DNA of 33,571 nt from Cyclobacteriaceae bacterium (GCA_024644875.1 JAHEGY010000045.1:1-33571), one strand, 5' to 3'; positions 25,947 through 33,571 are shown, numbered from the stretch's first letter. Notes: generated by a model from the letters alone, not told the origin. Program-made: numbers and translations.

Positions 25947-26660
25947 TTAGCTTGCTGCTTCCTTTAATTCCATCCAATCATCCTTAACTACTTGACCATC
26001 CTCGAGTCGAATGATCCTTTTCAGGTATGACATCACTTTTTCATCATGCGTCGCAAAAATGAAAGTGGTGTTCAAGTCATTGTTAAGCTTCTCCATAGTC
26101 CTGAGAATATGATGTGAATTCTCAGAATCCAGGTTGGCCGTTGGCTCATCAGCCAATACAAGCTCGGGCTTTTTCACCATAGCCCGGGCTATAGCCACCC
26201 GCTGGCTTTCTCCTCCGGACAGTTGGGCAGGTTTGGATTTGATCTTATCGGTCAGCCCGACCCATTCAATGGCCTCCTGAACTGCTTTTTCCCTTTCCCT
26301 GGCAGGCATTTTGAGCAAAAGCAGGGGGAATTCCACATTTTCATAAACAGTATAAACCGGAAGAAGATTATAAGTTTGAAAAATGAAACCGATATGACCG
26401 TTCCTTAACTGAGCGGCCTGTTTGTGTGATAGGGTACTGATCTTTTTATCAAGAACAGTCGCCTCCCCTTCTGTGGGAACATCCAGAGACCCCAGTATAT
26501 TTAGCAATGTGGTTTTTCCGGAGCCGCTAGGCCCGACAATACCGGTAAATTCACCTTTCGAAAAAGATAAATTGATATCATCAAGTGCAGTAAAAAATCC
26601 TCCGCCTACAGGGAATCTTTTAATGAGGTTATTGATTTCAATGATACTTGATTTTTCCAT
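25947..26660 (-). CDS. ABC transporter ATPase, LolD/MacB-like
   Basis: A 237-aa nucleotide-binding protein with a complete site: Walker A GPSGSGKT at 43-50, Q-loop Gln95, signature [14 protein letters not shown] from 147, Walker B LVLADEP with Asp171-Glu172, and H-loop His205 (FATHD). It belongs to the LolD/MacB/FtsE group that works with FtsX-type permeases. It sits 10 bp upstream of the first permease and 10 bp downstream of the outer-membrane protein, so the ATPase, permeases and envelope partners are made together. Confidence 0.95.
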   Translation of the reverse strand: MEKSSIIEINNLIKRFPVGGGFFTALDDINLSFSKGEFTGIVGPSGSGKTTLLNILGSLDVPTEGEATVLDKKISTLSHKQAAQLRNGHIGFIFQTYNLLPVYTVYENVEFPLLLLKMPAREREKAVQEAIEWVGLTDKIKSKPAQLSGGESQRVAIARAMVKKPELVLADEPTANLDSENSHHILRTMEKLNNDLNTTFIFATHDEKVMSYLKRIIRLEDGQVVKDDWMELKEAAS

Positions 26661-26670
26661 GTCTTATAAA

Positions 26671-27825
26671 TTAATGATTAAATACAAATTGAACCTGGAA
26701 TCCTTTTCCGGTATACAAACTAGTCTCATCGTTGAGGTTCTGGTACAATGTAAAATTATCGGGATTCCAGTATGCCATTATATAGAGGTTGATCCTGTCC
26801 CAGGTCATACCCCAGTTGATAAAATTGTAAAACCCGTTATTTGACCAGTCATAGTAGAATATATAAGTAAGATTGTCAATTATACTTACGGGATAATTGG
26901 CTGATATGGCTGTGAAAGAATTACTTTCCTTACTTTTTAAAAAATCCTCTCCTGTAGCAAACCAAAGCTGTTCAGCCATTACAGTTAATCCGCTTCCTAT
27001 TCCAAAAGTATAATCCAATCCAATATTAAGTAGTTTTTTAGATTTAAGCTCAGAGATTTCAATATCCTGATGGATGAATGATGTCTCAAACCATAATCCT
27101 ACACCTACATCCCATTTCCCATCTAATCCGATACGGTTCTCAGCTGCCTGACCATCAGTTGCAGGAAATCCCATAAACTCATCACTTTCAGTATTAGCAA
27201 TCCTGTGGTGATAGCTGAGTGCTAACTCACCCGTAAATAAAGGAGTTTGTATTCTTCCACCAAATTCCGGAATATTCTTTACTGAGGGAAATAATTCCCA
27301 TCCTTTTGGCTGGTCATTCCCGTAAAGGAACCAAAACCAGATATTTGCATTATTGGAGAAATAATAGCGGCCCAATGCAGCATATACACCTTCTGTCAAT
27401 TGTAGCGGATCCCTCGGATCGATCTGGTCGAACCACATAAGTGGTCTGAGCATCGCTGCTGAACCAAAATTGATCTTCTGGAGGCCTACCCTTACACTGA
27501 ACCGGTTGGATGAGAACCTTACCCAACCACGGAAAAGATCAAACTGGCCGTCCCAATTGACTGAATCACCATTGTAATACATGTATCCGTACATATTCAG
27601 TTGAACTTCCGCGGCCAATGTATACTTTTCTTTAAATATATGTTCATAGTTCAGTTCAGGTATGTATCGTGCACCAATCTGAGATTGAAAATTATCGAAT
27701 GGCTTAGTAACACCCCATGCTACAAGCTGTCCTCTCATACCAAATCCTTTCCCCAGGTCCTGGCTAAACCCTTCGATAACCATTATCAGGATAAGAAGGA
27801 TCAATATGAGGATAAACTGCTTCAT
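26671..27825 (-). CDS. Outer-membrane beta-barrel protein of unknown family
   Basis: A 384-aa protein with a signal peptide (MKQFILILILLILIMVIEGFSQ) and many alternating amphipathic strands rich in Trp, Tyr and Phe, such as LFRGWVRFSSNRFSVRVGLQ and NANIWFWFLYG. It ends in FQVQFVFNH; the last strand is near a terminal aromatic residue, as usual for barrels. It looks like a porin-sized barrel of about 14-18 strands. It lies between the TetR and ATPase genes, 9 and 10 bp from them, so it is likely the outer-membrane component of the transport system. I do not recognise a characterised homologue. Confidence 0.78.
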   Translation of the reverse strand: MKQFILILILLILIMVIEGFSQDLGKGFGMRGQLVAWGVTKPFDNFQSQIGARYIPELNYEHIFKEKYTLAAEVQLNMYGYMYYNGDSVNWDGQFDLFRGWVRFSSNRFSVRVGLQKINFGSAAMLRPLMWFDQIDPRDPLQLTEGVYAALGRYYFSNNANIWFWFLYGNDQPKGWELFPSVKNIPEFGGRIQTPLFTGELALSYHHRIANTESDEFMGFPATDGQAAENRIGLDGKWDVGVGLWFETSFIHQDIEISELKSKKLLNIGLDYTFGIGSGLTVMAEQLWFATGEDFLKSKESNSFTAISANYPVSIIDNLTYIFYYDWSNNGFYNFINWGMTWDRINLYIMAYWNPDNFTLYQNLNDETSLYTGKGFQVQFVFNH

Positions 27826-27834
27826 CGATGTATT

Positions 27835-28431
27835 TTACCTGTTTTCTGCTGGTAGAAGTCCATAAAAAAAGAAATTTGTCAATTCCTTGATCAATTCACC
27901 CGGTTGCTCATACATTCCAACCAGTTTTTCATCGTTAACCATTTCTATCATATGGTTCAGGAAATAGACAATAAACTCTGGTTTGATATCTCTTCTGATA
28001 TCACCTTCCTTCTGCGCCTTAAGATACCAGTCTGTAACAGTACGCAAATTAGAAAGGCGTTGCTCCTGCAGGACCTGGTTCAGTTCAGGATCATTCTGAC
28101 GATGAAAATCCCTGAAAAAGGCCTCACTGATATTTTCAGTCTGTTCAATCTTCAATTCAACAGATTTTCTGATCTTATCAACAAAAGGGATATCTTCGGT
28201 CATGATCTCGTCATATAATCTCAGGGAATATTCAGACATTTCCTTCATGATAAACCGGACAAGATCATTCTTATTCTTAAAATGCTTATAGAAAGTCATC
28301 TTACTCACGCCGGCTTCCTTACAAATTTCCTCGATGCTAACCCTGGTAAATCCATATTGCCAGAACAGGTCCCATGCTTTTTCCACAAGTTGTTGAAGTT
28401 TTTTATTGCCGAAGTCTCTAAAAGGTTTCAT
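27835..28431 (-). CDS. TetR/AcrR family transcriptional regulator
   Basis: A 198-aa regulator. The N-terminal DNA-binding domain spans about residues 10-60 and has the TetR helix-turn-helix VSIEEICKEAGVSKMTFYKH. The C-terminal part is an all-helical ligand-binding domain with no recognisable ligand. It is the first gene of a six-gene operon, 9 bp before the barrel gene, so it almost certainly controls that operon and itself, with an inverted repeat at 28454-28485 as its likely operator. The inducer may be the substance exported. Confidence 0.94.
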   Translation of the reverse strand: MKPFRDFGNKKLQQLVEKAWDLFWQYGFTRVSIEEICKEAGVSKMTFYKHFKNKNDLVRFIMKEMSEYSLRLYDEIMTEDIPFVDKIRKSVELKIEQTENISEAFFRDFHRQNDPELNQVLQEQRLSNLRTVTDWYLKAQKEGDIRRDIKPEFIVYFLNHMIEMVNDEKLVGMYEQPGELIKELTNFFFYGLLPAENR

Positions 28432-28453
28432 GATTACTGAAATTTAAAAACTA

Positions 28454-28485
28454 TACGAATATAGTAATTATTTACTATTATCGTA
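28454..28485. promoter_or_regulatory. Candidate TetR operator (14-bp imperfect inverted repeat)
   Basis: TACGAATATAGTAA (28454-28467), spacer TTAT, then TTACTATTATCGTA (28472-28485). Twelve of 14 positions pair, including the outer TACGA and inner TAGTAA arms. It lies 22 bp upstream of the tetR-type start codon, where a self-repressing regulator would bind. Confidence 0.6.
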
Positions 28486-28630
28486 CGTTTATAATAAAAA
28501 AGTGTTGCAGGTTTTAATATTTATTATTGAAAAAGGATAGAATTCTCAGGATACAGGTTGAGTAGATACCTAAATTATGGAGCGATAATTGGATTTAGTC
28601 AATTGATACATCGGTGAGACCGGCCCATTC

Positions 28631-28666
28631 TCTTTTGAAAAATCAATTTTTGAGAACTTCAAAAGA
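28631..28666. promoter_or_regulatory. Inverted repeat upstream of the GH16 promoter
   Basis: TCTTTTGAA (28631-28639) and TTCAAAAGA (28658-28666) are exact complements separated by 18 bp, and end 16 bp before the TAnnTTTG element. The position suits a regulator-binding site, or possibly an enhancer-like -33 region. Confidence 0.4.
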
Positions 28667-28682
28667 TTGTTCTATTATTCTG

Positions 28683-28690
28683 TATATTTG
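28683..28690 (+). promoter_or_regulatory. Candidate -7 promoter element for the GH16 gene
   Basis: TATATTTG is an exact match to the Bacteroidota -7 form TAnnTTTG, about 90 bp before the ATG at 28782. No TTTG sits at the standard 19-21 bp upstream (the nearest is 30 bp away), so the promoter may be activator-dependent. Confidence 0.45.
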
Positions 28691-28781
28691 TGCACTAACC
28701 TGCAACCACCTTAAACTTCATCAAACTCGAATATTATGGTATATGGGCTATAATTATGGCCAACACTGAAAAAGAAAAATT

Positions 28782-29969
28782 ATGAGAAAAGCATTATTCT
28801 GCGGGGTATTCATTCTATTAACAGGTGGGATAATATCATGTAGCGACGGGGAAACAGTAATACCGGAATTATCGGTCGGATCGGCTTCGATAGTTGAAGG
28901 AAATGAAGGCGTAACAACCTTGCAAGTTGATATTACTTCTTCAACGGTCATAGAGACACCTTTGGAAATTACCTATACTACATCAGATGGATTAGCAAAG
29001 GCCGGTAAAGACTATAATGAAGTTAGCAACGGATCAGTTACCATACCTTCAGGAAGTGATAAGGTCACTATTGATCTGGAAATCATTACCGATGAGGTTA
29101 TGGAATTCAGGGAAGACTTTTCGCTAAACATCGTGAATACAGGTGAGGCGAAGATCAATACCAATGAGGTCTCTATTTATATCCTGGATGATGATGATGA
29201 AACCTATGTAATTGAAAAGGATGCCGATGGATACATCACACCGGATAATTATCCTGAAATGAGCCTTGTCTGGAGCGATGAATTTGATGGGGCAGGTATT
29301 GATACGGATAACTGGACTTTCGAGCTGGGTGATGGATGTCCAAATGTATGCGGATGGGGGAATAATGAATTACAGAGCTATACTGAAAAGGCAGAAAACG
29401 CCAGAATCATTGATGGTAAACTAATCATAACGGCCATAGAAGGCGGCATAGATAATTACACATCAGCGAGGATGATCACCAAGGACAAGCAGGAGTTTAA
29501 ATATGGAAGAATAGATGTCAGGGCAAAATTACCTGAAGGACAGGGAATCTGGCCGGCTATATGGATGCTTGGAGAAAATATCGATGATGTGGGTTGGCCA
29601 AGATGTGGTGAAATTGACATCATGGAACTGGTTGGTCACCTTCCAAAGGCCTCTCATGGAACGGCCCATTATAATAAAGGAGGTCATGAATACGTCGGGA
29701 GCAGTTATGTAATAGCCAATAAGTTCAGTGAAGAATTCCATGTATTCAGTATTTTCTGGGACAGGGATGTCATTAAATGGTATGTTGACTACAACAAATT
29801 CTTCGAGATCAGTTCCAATGATGTGGGAAGTACATATCCTTTTAATAAACCCTTCTTCTTTATTATGAACATAGCGGTCGGCGGAAACTGGCCTGGCGAG
29901 CCGGATGAGACCACCCTTTTCCCACAGGAAATGCATATTGATTATGTACGTGTATTCCAACCTGAATAA
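28782..29969 (+). CDS. GH16 endo-beta-1,3-glucanase (laminarinase)-like lipoprotein with Calx-beta domain
   Basis: A 395-aa lipoprotein; lipobox IISC at Cys20 is followed by SDGE, suggesting surface display. Residues about 28-135 form a Calx-beta domain (SASIVEGNEGVTTLQVDIT, TTSDGLAKAGKDY, ending ILDDDDE). The catalytic GH16 domain spans about 150-395. GEIDIMEL has nucleophile Glu277, Asp279 and acid/base Glu282; the extra Met in EIDIME is the beta-bulge form usual in laminarinases. It ends MHIDYVRVFQPE, as the family does. It likely cuts laminarin or mixed-linkage beta-glucan outside the cell. It has its own promoter and stands alone. Confidence 0.94.
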   Translation: MRKALFCGVFILLTGGIISCSDGETVIPELSVGSASIVEGNEGVTTLQVDITSSTVIETPLEITYTTSDGLAKAGKDYNEVSNGSVTIPSGSDKVTIDLEIITDEVMEFREDFSLNIVNTGEAKINTNEVSIYILDDDDETYVIEKDADGYITPDNYPEMSLVWSDEFDGAGIDTDNWTFELGDGCPNVCGWGNNELQSYTEKAENARIIDGKLIITAIEGGIDNYTSARMITKDKQEFKYGRIDVRAKLPEGQGIWPAIWMLGENIDDVGWPRCGEIDIMELVGHLPKASHGTAHYNKGGHEYVGSSYVIANKFSEEFHVFSIFWDRDVIKWYVDYNKFFEISSNDVGSTYPFNKPFFFIMNIAVGGNWPGEPDETTLFPQEMHIDYVRVFQPE

Positions 29970-30120
29970 ACTCATATGAACTATTATTCTGGGAAAAGCA
30001 GGAATAGTGATTAATCGCTAGAGATCATTAAAGATTCAGAAGTGCCCTGGTTTTCAATAATAATGTTGAGGATGGAGGAGGGCAAAGAATTCAATAGGAC
30101 ACCAGGTTGAATCACAAGAT

Positions 30121-30873
30121 CTAGTCTTCAATTATCTGCAGGATGTTATTTTCTTTGATATAGGCGATGCTTCCCTCCCATTCGACCTTAACCCAAACAT
30201 CATCTTTCCCAAGTACATGCACCCTGTGCCCCATATCCGCGATGGCGATTAGCTTAGCACCTGAAGACGGACCATCCATCAGGTAGGTATCAGGGCTGAT
30301 TATAATACCTTTCTGGTATCTTTTGCCGAAATTCACCACATAAAATAACAGCCCTACTACAATAATCAGGTAAAACAGGGAAAATCCCGGGTTGACTTTC
30401 ATACGTAATTTCTTGTAGATCATATATCCGATCAGGATCAGAACTAGGCCAGACAGTCCATATACAATGGCAGAATAGTACCTGTAAAAAACATTCATAA
30501 AGAATTCAACATCCGTGTATTTATACCCTTCCAGATTATATTTTTTAGCCACATCCTCCATTTTACGAAGGGCTCTCTTATTATGGGTTTGAAGGTAGTA
30601 CAGATTCAAATAGTAGAGGGCATTACTATAATCTCCAAGCCCTTCCCTGATATATGCCATTTTAAGAAGCATAGCGGGTGAGGTCAGGTTTTCAGACTCC
30701 AATATTGTGCTATATATCTCAAAAGACTGAGTATATTTTCTTTCCGCAAACAGGGAATCAGCCAGTTCAATATCTTTCACATTATCCTGTGCCTGTACCG
30801 TTACCGCAGCCAGGATAACAATTAATTTAATTAAAATAACATTTTTGAAATTCAAATTTTGTATTCTAAGCAT
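30121..30873 (-). CDS. BatE-like membrane protein with TPR and SH3b domains
   Basis: A 250-aa protein with a signal (LIVILAAVTVQAQ), two TPR-like repeats at about 35-105 (ADSLFAERKYTQSFEIYSTI, AYIREGLGDYSNALYYLNLY), two membrane helices at about 130-180, and a C-terminal bacterial SH3 domain (SPDTYLMDGPSSGAKLIAIA; VWVKVEWEGSIAYIKENNI). This order is like BatE of the aerotolerance Bat cluster, but the other bat genes are not next to it here. CAAAAATA at 30913-30920 reads TATTTTTG on the minus strand, a perfect -7 element about 40 bp upstream of the start. Confidence 0.75.
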   Translation of the reverse strand: MLRIQNLNFKNVILIKLIVILAAVTVQAQDNVKDIELADSLFAERKYTQSFEIYSTILESENLTSPAMLLKMAYIREGLGDYSNALYYLNLYYLQTHNKRALRKMEDVAKKYNLEGYKYTDVEFFMNVFYRYYSAIVYGLSGLVLILIGYMIYKKLRMKVNPGFSLFYLIIVVGLLFYVVNFGKRYQKGIIISPDTYLMDGPSSGAKLIAIADMGHRVHVLGKDDVWVKVEWEGSIAYIKENNILQIIED

Positions 30874-30932
30874 AAGAGTCTAGATTTGCATTCCGTTTAA
30901 AGGAAAGCGGTACAAAAATACAAAAAAGTATT

Positions 30933-31005
30933 GATTCCGTAGCTCAGCTGGTAGAGCATCTCCCTTTTAAGGAGAGGGTCCTGGGTTCGAGCCCCAGCGG
31001 GATCA
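30933..31005 (+). tRNA. tRNA-Lys (anticodon UUU)
   Basis: A complete 73-nt cloverleaf. Acceptor arms GATTCCG (30933-30939) and CGGGATC (30998-31004) pair with one T-G wobble. The D stem is GCTC/GAGC, the anticodon stem TCTCC/GGAGA encloses loop CTTTTAA with anticodon TTT at 30966-30968, and the T arm is CTGGG-TTCGAGC-CCCAG. The discriminator is A and CCA is not encoded. Confidence 0.97.
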
Positions 31006-31011
31006 CTTAAT

Positions 31012-31050
31012 AAGCCTCTAATCAATTGATTAAGAGGCTTTTATGTTTTT
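31012..31050 (+). terminator. Terminator after tRNA-Lys
   Basis: AAGCCTCT (31012-31019) and AGAGGCTT (31033-31040) enclose the inner palindrome AATCAATTGATT, giving a long nearly perfect hairpin followed by TTTATGTTTTT. Confidence 0.85.
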
Positions 31051-31261
31051 AATACGTATAAAATTATGTATTAATATTCCTTTATAAAACGAAACTAATT
31101 AAACCTAGTGCTTGCATTTATTTAAGCTTAGATTTTTTAAATAATCAAAACTTCATATTACTGAATTTTACTGCTATTAAATCAATTCGATATTAACTTG
31201 AATAGATATTATAGGTAAACTTAATATTTCTCTCCGTATAATTTTTTATTTAGCTAATTAT
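31051..31261. other. AT-rich intergenic DNA
   Basis: No gene, RNA or repeat of note was seen here between the tRNA terminator and the broken cyclase-like frame. Confidence 0.5.
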
Positions 31262-31609
31262 ATGAAAGCAATCATTAACGGATATAAATGATATATTGAT
31301 ATTTTGGGATATTATAATCTTAAATACACATTTAAATCAACGCATGGCGAAGAAGCATCAGTAATCATTATAAAGAGGATTTTTGATTCACTTGATCAGA
31401 ACACACAATTATTTAAAGAGAATACTGATATTAATTGGTTAAGATATGGAGATGGATATGTTTTTTATTCACCTAACAATGATGTTGAGTATTTAAATAT
31501 TATGATTTTTCAATACAGTCAATTAATTGCCCATTCATTAAACATTTCAATTCCGCTAAGAATTGCTATAGCTCAAAATACTTTGAAGGCTCACAGCATT
31601 TTGAAATGA
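31262..31609 (+). pseudogene. Broken, truncated class III nucleotidyl cyclase-like ORF
   Basis: From ATG 31262 the frame reads MKAIINGYK, hits TGA at 31289-31291, then continues without interruption as YIDILGYYNLKYTF to the stop at 31607-31609. YIDILGY resembles the first metal-binding motif of class III cyclases (F-x-D-I-x-G-F). Fifty-one residues later comes RYGDGYVFYSP, resembling the second Asp motif, and then PLRIAIAQN, resembling the R-I-G-I strand. The protein then stops, about 60-70 residues short of a full domain. The only alternative start after the TGA would be TTG 31304 or ATT 31295. A decayed cyclase-like gene is the best reading; a working small protein is possible. Confidence 0.45.
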
Positions 31610-31679
31610 TTATACTCATTTTTCATCCCCTATTATATAAATAATCCATATCTTTAGTTAGCTATAATTTATTCATTCG

Positions 31680-32738
31680 ATGTGCACTTTTAAACAGTTT
31701 ACAATGATCCAATCAATAAAGCATTCCTGTCTGGTATATTCAGATGTAAATATTCAAAGTTTTAGGAAGTTTCTATTTGCACTTTTATTCCTGTTATTAA
31801 ATTCAATTACAACCTATTCCCAACCAAAAGAAGAAATACTTAAGTATATGAAAAGTCTGGGTAATGGGTCGTACCTTTTCGGGCAAATGGCTACCTGGGT
31901 GCATAATGAAAATCCGGATATGGACCATGCAAGTAACTGGATCAGGAAAGTTTATGATCACACGGGTAAAACACCTAAGTATGGCTGTATTACCTATGAT
32001 TTCGATGATGATCCGTTTACGGATATGGACTGGAATAATGGCGTTAAAAAGATGAGGGAAAAGGGTATGATTCCTGGGGTGTATAGTTGGTTCGCAAATC
32101 CATCAGGAGCAACCTTCAAAGAACACTGTGATATAGACCAGATCTTTGCTGAAGGTACCAATTCCATTAAAACCAATTGGTACGATCAACTGGACAGGAT
32201 GGCCAAAAATCTTCAATGGCTTCAAGAGCAGAAAATCGTTGTCATATATACACCATTTGTAGAGCTTGATAACAGAGGTAAGTGGTTTGGAACAGATGGG
32301 AAAGACAACGCCATCAAACTACACCGCCTGATCCATGATTATTTTGAAAAAAATAAGGGATTAAATAATATCATTTGGGCTTATCACACAGGAAGTAGTG
32401 GTAATATGAAAGATTTTTATCCTGGAGATCCTTATGTGGATGTTTTGGGACATTCTATTTACCATCGATGGGGAAATCCACCTTTGGATTTTTTCGACTA
32501 TGAATGGGCAGTCGAGAAGAAAAGAAAAACGGGGAAAATAATCTGGATGGCTGAATTGGGTATTAACGCGCAAGGGGAACCACCAAGGGATTGTTTTGAT
32601 GTCTTGGAACGCCTCGAGAATGACTACCCTGAATTGGCCGGATTCGTATTCTGGAGCGATGCAGCCTATTACAATGTGGTAGGTAATAAAAATGGGCCTG
32701 AATTTATGGCCCATCCCAAAATTATTATCCTGGAATAA
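31680..32738 (+). CDS. GH26 family glycoside hydrolase (mannanase-like, divergent)
   Basis: A 352-aa exported protein from ATG 31680 (a second ATG at 31704 is also possible). The hydrophobic signal FRKFLFALLFLLLNSITTYS is preceded by an unusually long N-region of about 27 residues. The catalytic barrel is GH26: FGQMATW early, TPFVELDNRGKWFG with acid/base Glu195, and WMAELGINAQG with nucleophile Glu292. Classical mannanases have His before the acid/base Glu (FHE-x-N-G); here it is Val, and the following residues differ. The enzyme probably cuts a beta-linked mannan or another beta-glycan outside the cytoplasm, but the substrate is open. Confidence 0.87.
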   Translation: MCTFKQFTMIQSIKHSCLVYSDVNIQSFRKFLFALLFLLLNSITTYSQPKEEILKYMKSLGNGSYLFGQMATWVHNENPDMDHASNWIRKVYDHTGKTPKYGCITYDFDDDPFTDMDWNNGVKKMREKGMIPGVYSWFANPSGATFKEHCDIDQIFAEGTNSIKTNWYDQLDRMAKNLQWLQEQKIVVIYTPFVELDNRGKWFGTDGKDNAIKLHRLIHDYFEKNKGLNNIIWAYHTGSSGNMKDFYPGDPYVDVLGHSIYHRWGNPPLDFFDYEWAVEKKRKTGKIIWMAELGINAQGEPPRDCFDVLERLENDYPELAGFVFWSDAAYYNVVGNKNGPEFMAHPKIIILE

Positions 32739-33487
32739 ATGTCAGGTTAAAAAAGAATGGATTTCAATATATGGTAATAAACAATTCCAGCCACAATGGA
32801 TAGGCTATAGTCAAAATGGAGCAATAAAATATTGTATTGTTTAATATCAGCGATGTAGGTACCAAAGACCCTATTGGTCAATTTCAACTAAATGGTAAAG
32901 AGTAAAATAGAGGTCCAAATTAAAAATCTTGATAATATTATTAAAGTAAGGGCAAATGAAATTCTTAGAGTTAGAAGGATTAAATTACATGTATCAGTTT
33001 AAAAAACTAATTTTATAGTTTTACAACTAATCAATTAGTTGTGTATTCGGTTTTAAATAACAATACACAATAAAAAAATGAATTCCATTAAAATCTGATT
33101 CAGAATACCTGTACAATGAAAATCAGGTTGCGGTTTCTTTTTAACCTTAGATACTTATATACTTCTTTATGCATTATTTATCCTCTTTTTTGTCACAAAG
33201 TTATCTCTTATTAAATGTCCGGGAGGGTATGAATGAACTAAAGGAATCATCAATGTAAAAATAGATTTTGTATTTATATCTCTGATTATTCTATATAATT
33301 TCACTGAAATTGTCCAACCAGCTTTAGGTAAATCAAACCCTAAATCATAAACTTAAACTAAAAGATAATATACATACACGCAATATATTGATTTTTAATG
33401 AGTTATCAGTATAAAATTTAAAACCTTTCCTGCCATTTTTTGGAAAGGTCCTTTATTTTATGTAAAACCCAAATGTTCAATTTAGTT
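32739..33487. other. Gene-poor AT-rich region with scraps of open frame
   Basis: No credible gene was found in about 750 bp. Short open stretches exist, for example a 36-codon ATG frame at 32892-33002 and a protein-like piece around 32750-32850 (EWISIYGNKQFQPQWIGYSQ) broken by stops and frame changes. These may be remnants of a decayed gene but do not identify a family. ACAACTAA/TTAGTTGT at 33023-33042 makes an AT-rich hairpin without a T run. The right end holds a stronger hairpin. Confidence 0.5.
33423..33461 (+). terminator. Terminator-like hairpin upstream of the last gene
   Basis: ACCTTTCC (33423-33430), an 11-nt loop and GGAAAGGT (33442-33449) form a perfect 8-bp stem followed by CCTTTATTTTA. 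It lies only 26 bp before the ATG at 33488, so it could end a transcript from the left or act as an attenuator for the last gene. Confidence 0.5.
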
Positions 33488-33571
33488 ATGAAAAAATCAC
33501 TCTTGTTATTTGCAATGTTGATTGTGAGTACGATCACATTTGCACAGGTTAAATTCAAAATGGATGGAGGT
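33488..33571 (+). CDS. N-terminus of an exported protein (3' truncated)
   Basis: ATG 33488 begins 28 codons running off the window: a signal peptide (MKKSLLLFAMLIVSTITFA, cleavage likely before Gln) and the first mature residues VKFKMDGG. The Ala-Gln cleavage form is usual for secreted and outer-membrane proteins of Bacteroidota. The family cannot be told from this fragment. Confidence 0.75.
   Translation, partial: MKKSLLLFAMLIVSTITFAQVKFKMDGG

Noticed and set aside
32892-33002. 36-codon ATG frame in the gene-poor region
   Set aside because: It is short, rich in Lys, Ile and Val as expected of AT-rich noise, and has no terminator or family signal.
32989-33004. 16-nt identity with the start of the universal stress gene (ATGTATCAGTTTAAAA at 422-437), giving MYQFKK then a quick stop
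   Set aside because: It could be a relic of a second stress-protein gene, but nothing after the sixth codon matches and a 16-nt match in AT-rich DNA of this length can arise by chance.

Overview
The window looks like a chromosomal segment of a glycan-degrading member of the Bacteroidota. The signs are many short-lipobox lipoproteins with acidic residues just after the Cys, few Shine-Dalgarno sequences, two matches to the Bacteroidota promoter form (TTTG and TAnnTTTG), a tRNA without an encoded CCA, a BatE-like protein, and dense glycoside hydrolase, sulfatase and Tat-exported Gfo/Idh/MocA genes. A marine or other sulfated-polysaccharide-rich habitat is plausible, but that is inference.

Layout. 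1-2641: the tail of an unidentified gene, a tandem universal stress protein and a cytoplasmic Gfo/Idh/MocA oxidoreductase. 2675-6583 (minus): a GH2 exo-glucosaminidase-like lipoprotein followed by a FucP/GluP-type MFS sugar transporter. 6831-13935 (plus): a heparan N-sulfatase-like sulfatase, a striking 14-bp tandem repeat array, a beta-propeller/phosphoesterase fusion, a GlcNAc-6-sulfatase-like sulfatase and a TIM-barrel isomerase, closed by a terminator. These two divergent units could together desulfate, trim and import a sulfated glucosamine-containing glycan. 14208-15720: an unrecognised 57-codon gene with its own terminator, then a dipeptide epimerase. 15722-20329: two Tat-type Gfo/Idh/MocA proteins, a TIM-barrel protein and an SDR dehydrogenase, which resemble parts of oxidative (3-keto) glycoside processing. 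20399-22497 (minus): a CBM9-like protein and a Tat-exported deacetylase-like protein.

22723-28431 (minus) is one tight operon: TetR regulator, outer-membrane beta-barrel, LolD-like ATPase, two FtsX/MacB-type permeases and a LolA-like periplasmic protein. A 14-bp imperfect inverted repeat lies just upstream of the TetR start. It reads as a self-contained, autoregulated envelope transport system of unknown cargo.

28782-33571: a GH16 laminarinase-like lipoprotein with a good promoter and an inverted repeat, a BatE-like TPR/SH3 membrane protein, tRNA-Lys(UUU), a broken nucleotide-cyclase-like ORF, a divergent GH26 enzyme, about 750 bp of AT-rich gene-poor DNA, and the start of an exported protein that runs off the end. 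No SusC/SusD pair, integrase, transposase or CRISPR array is visible.
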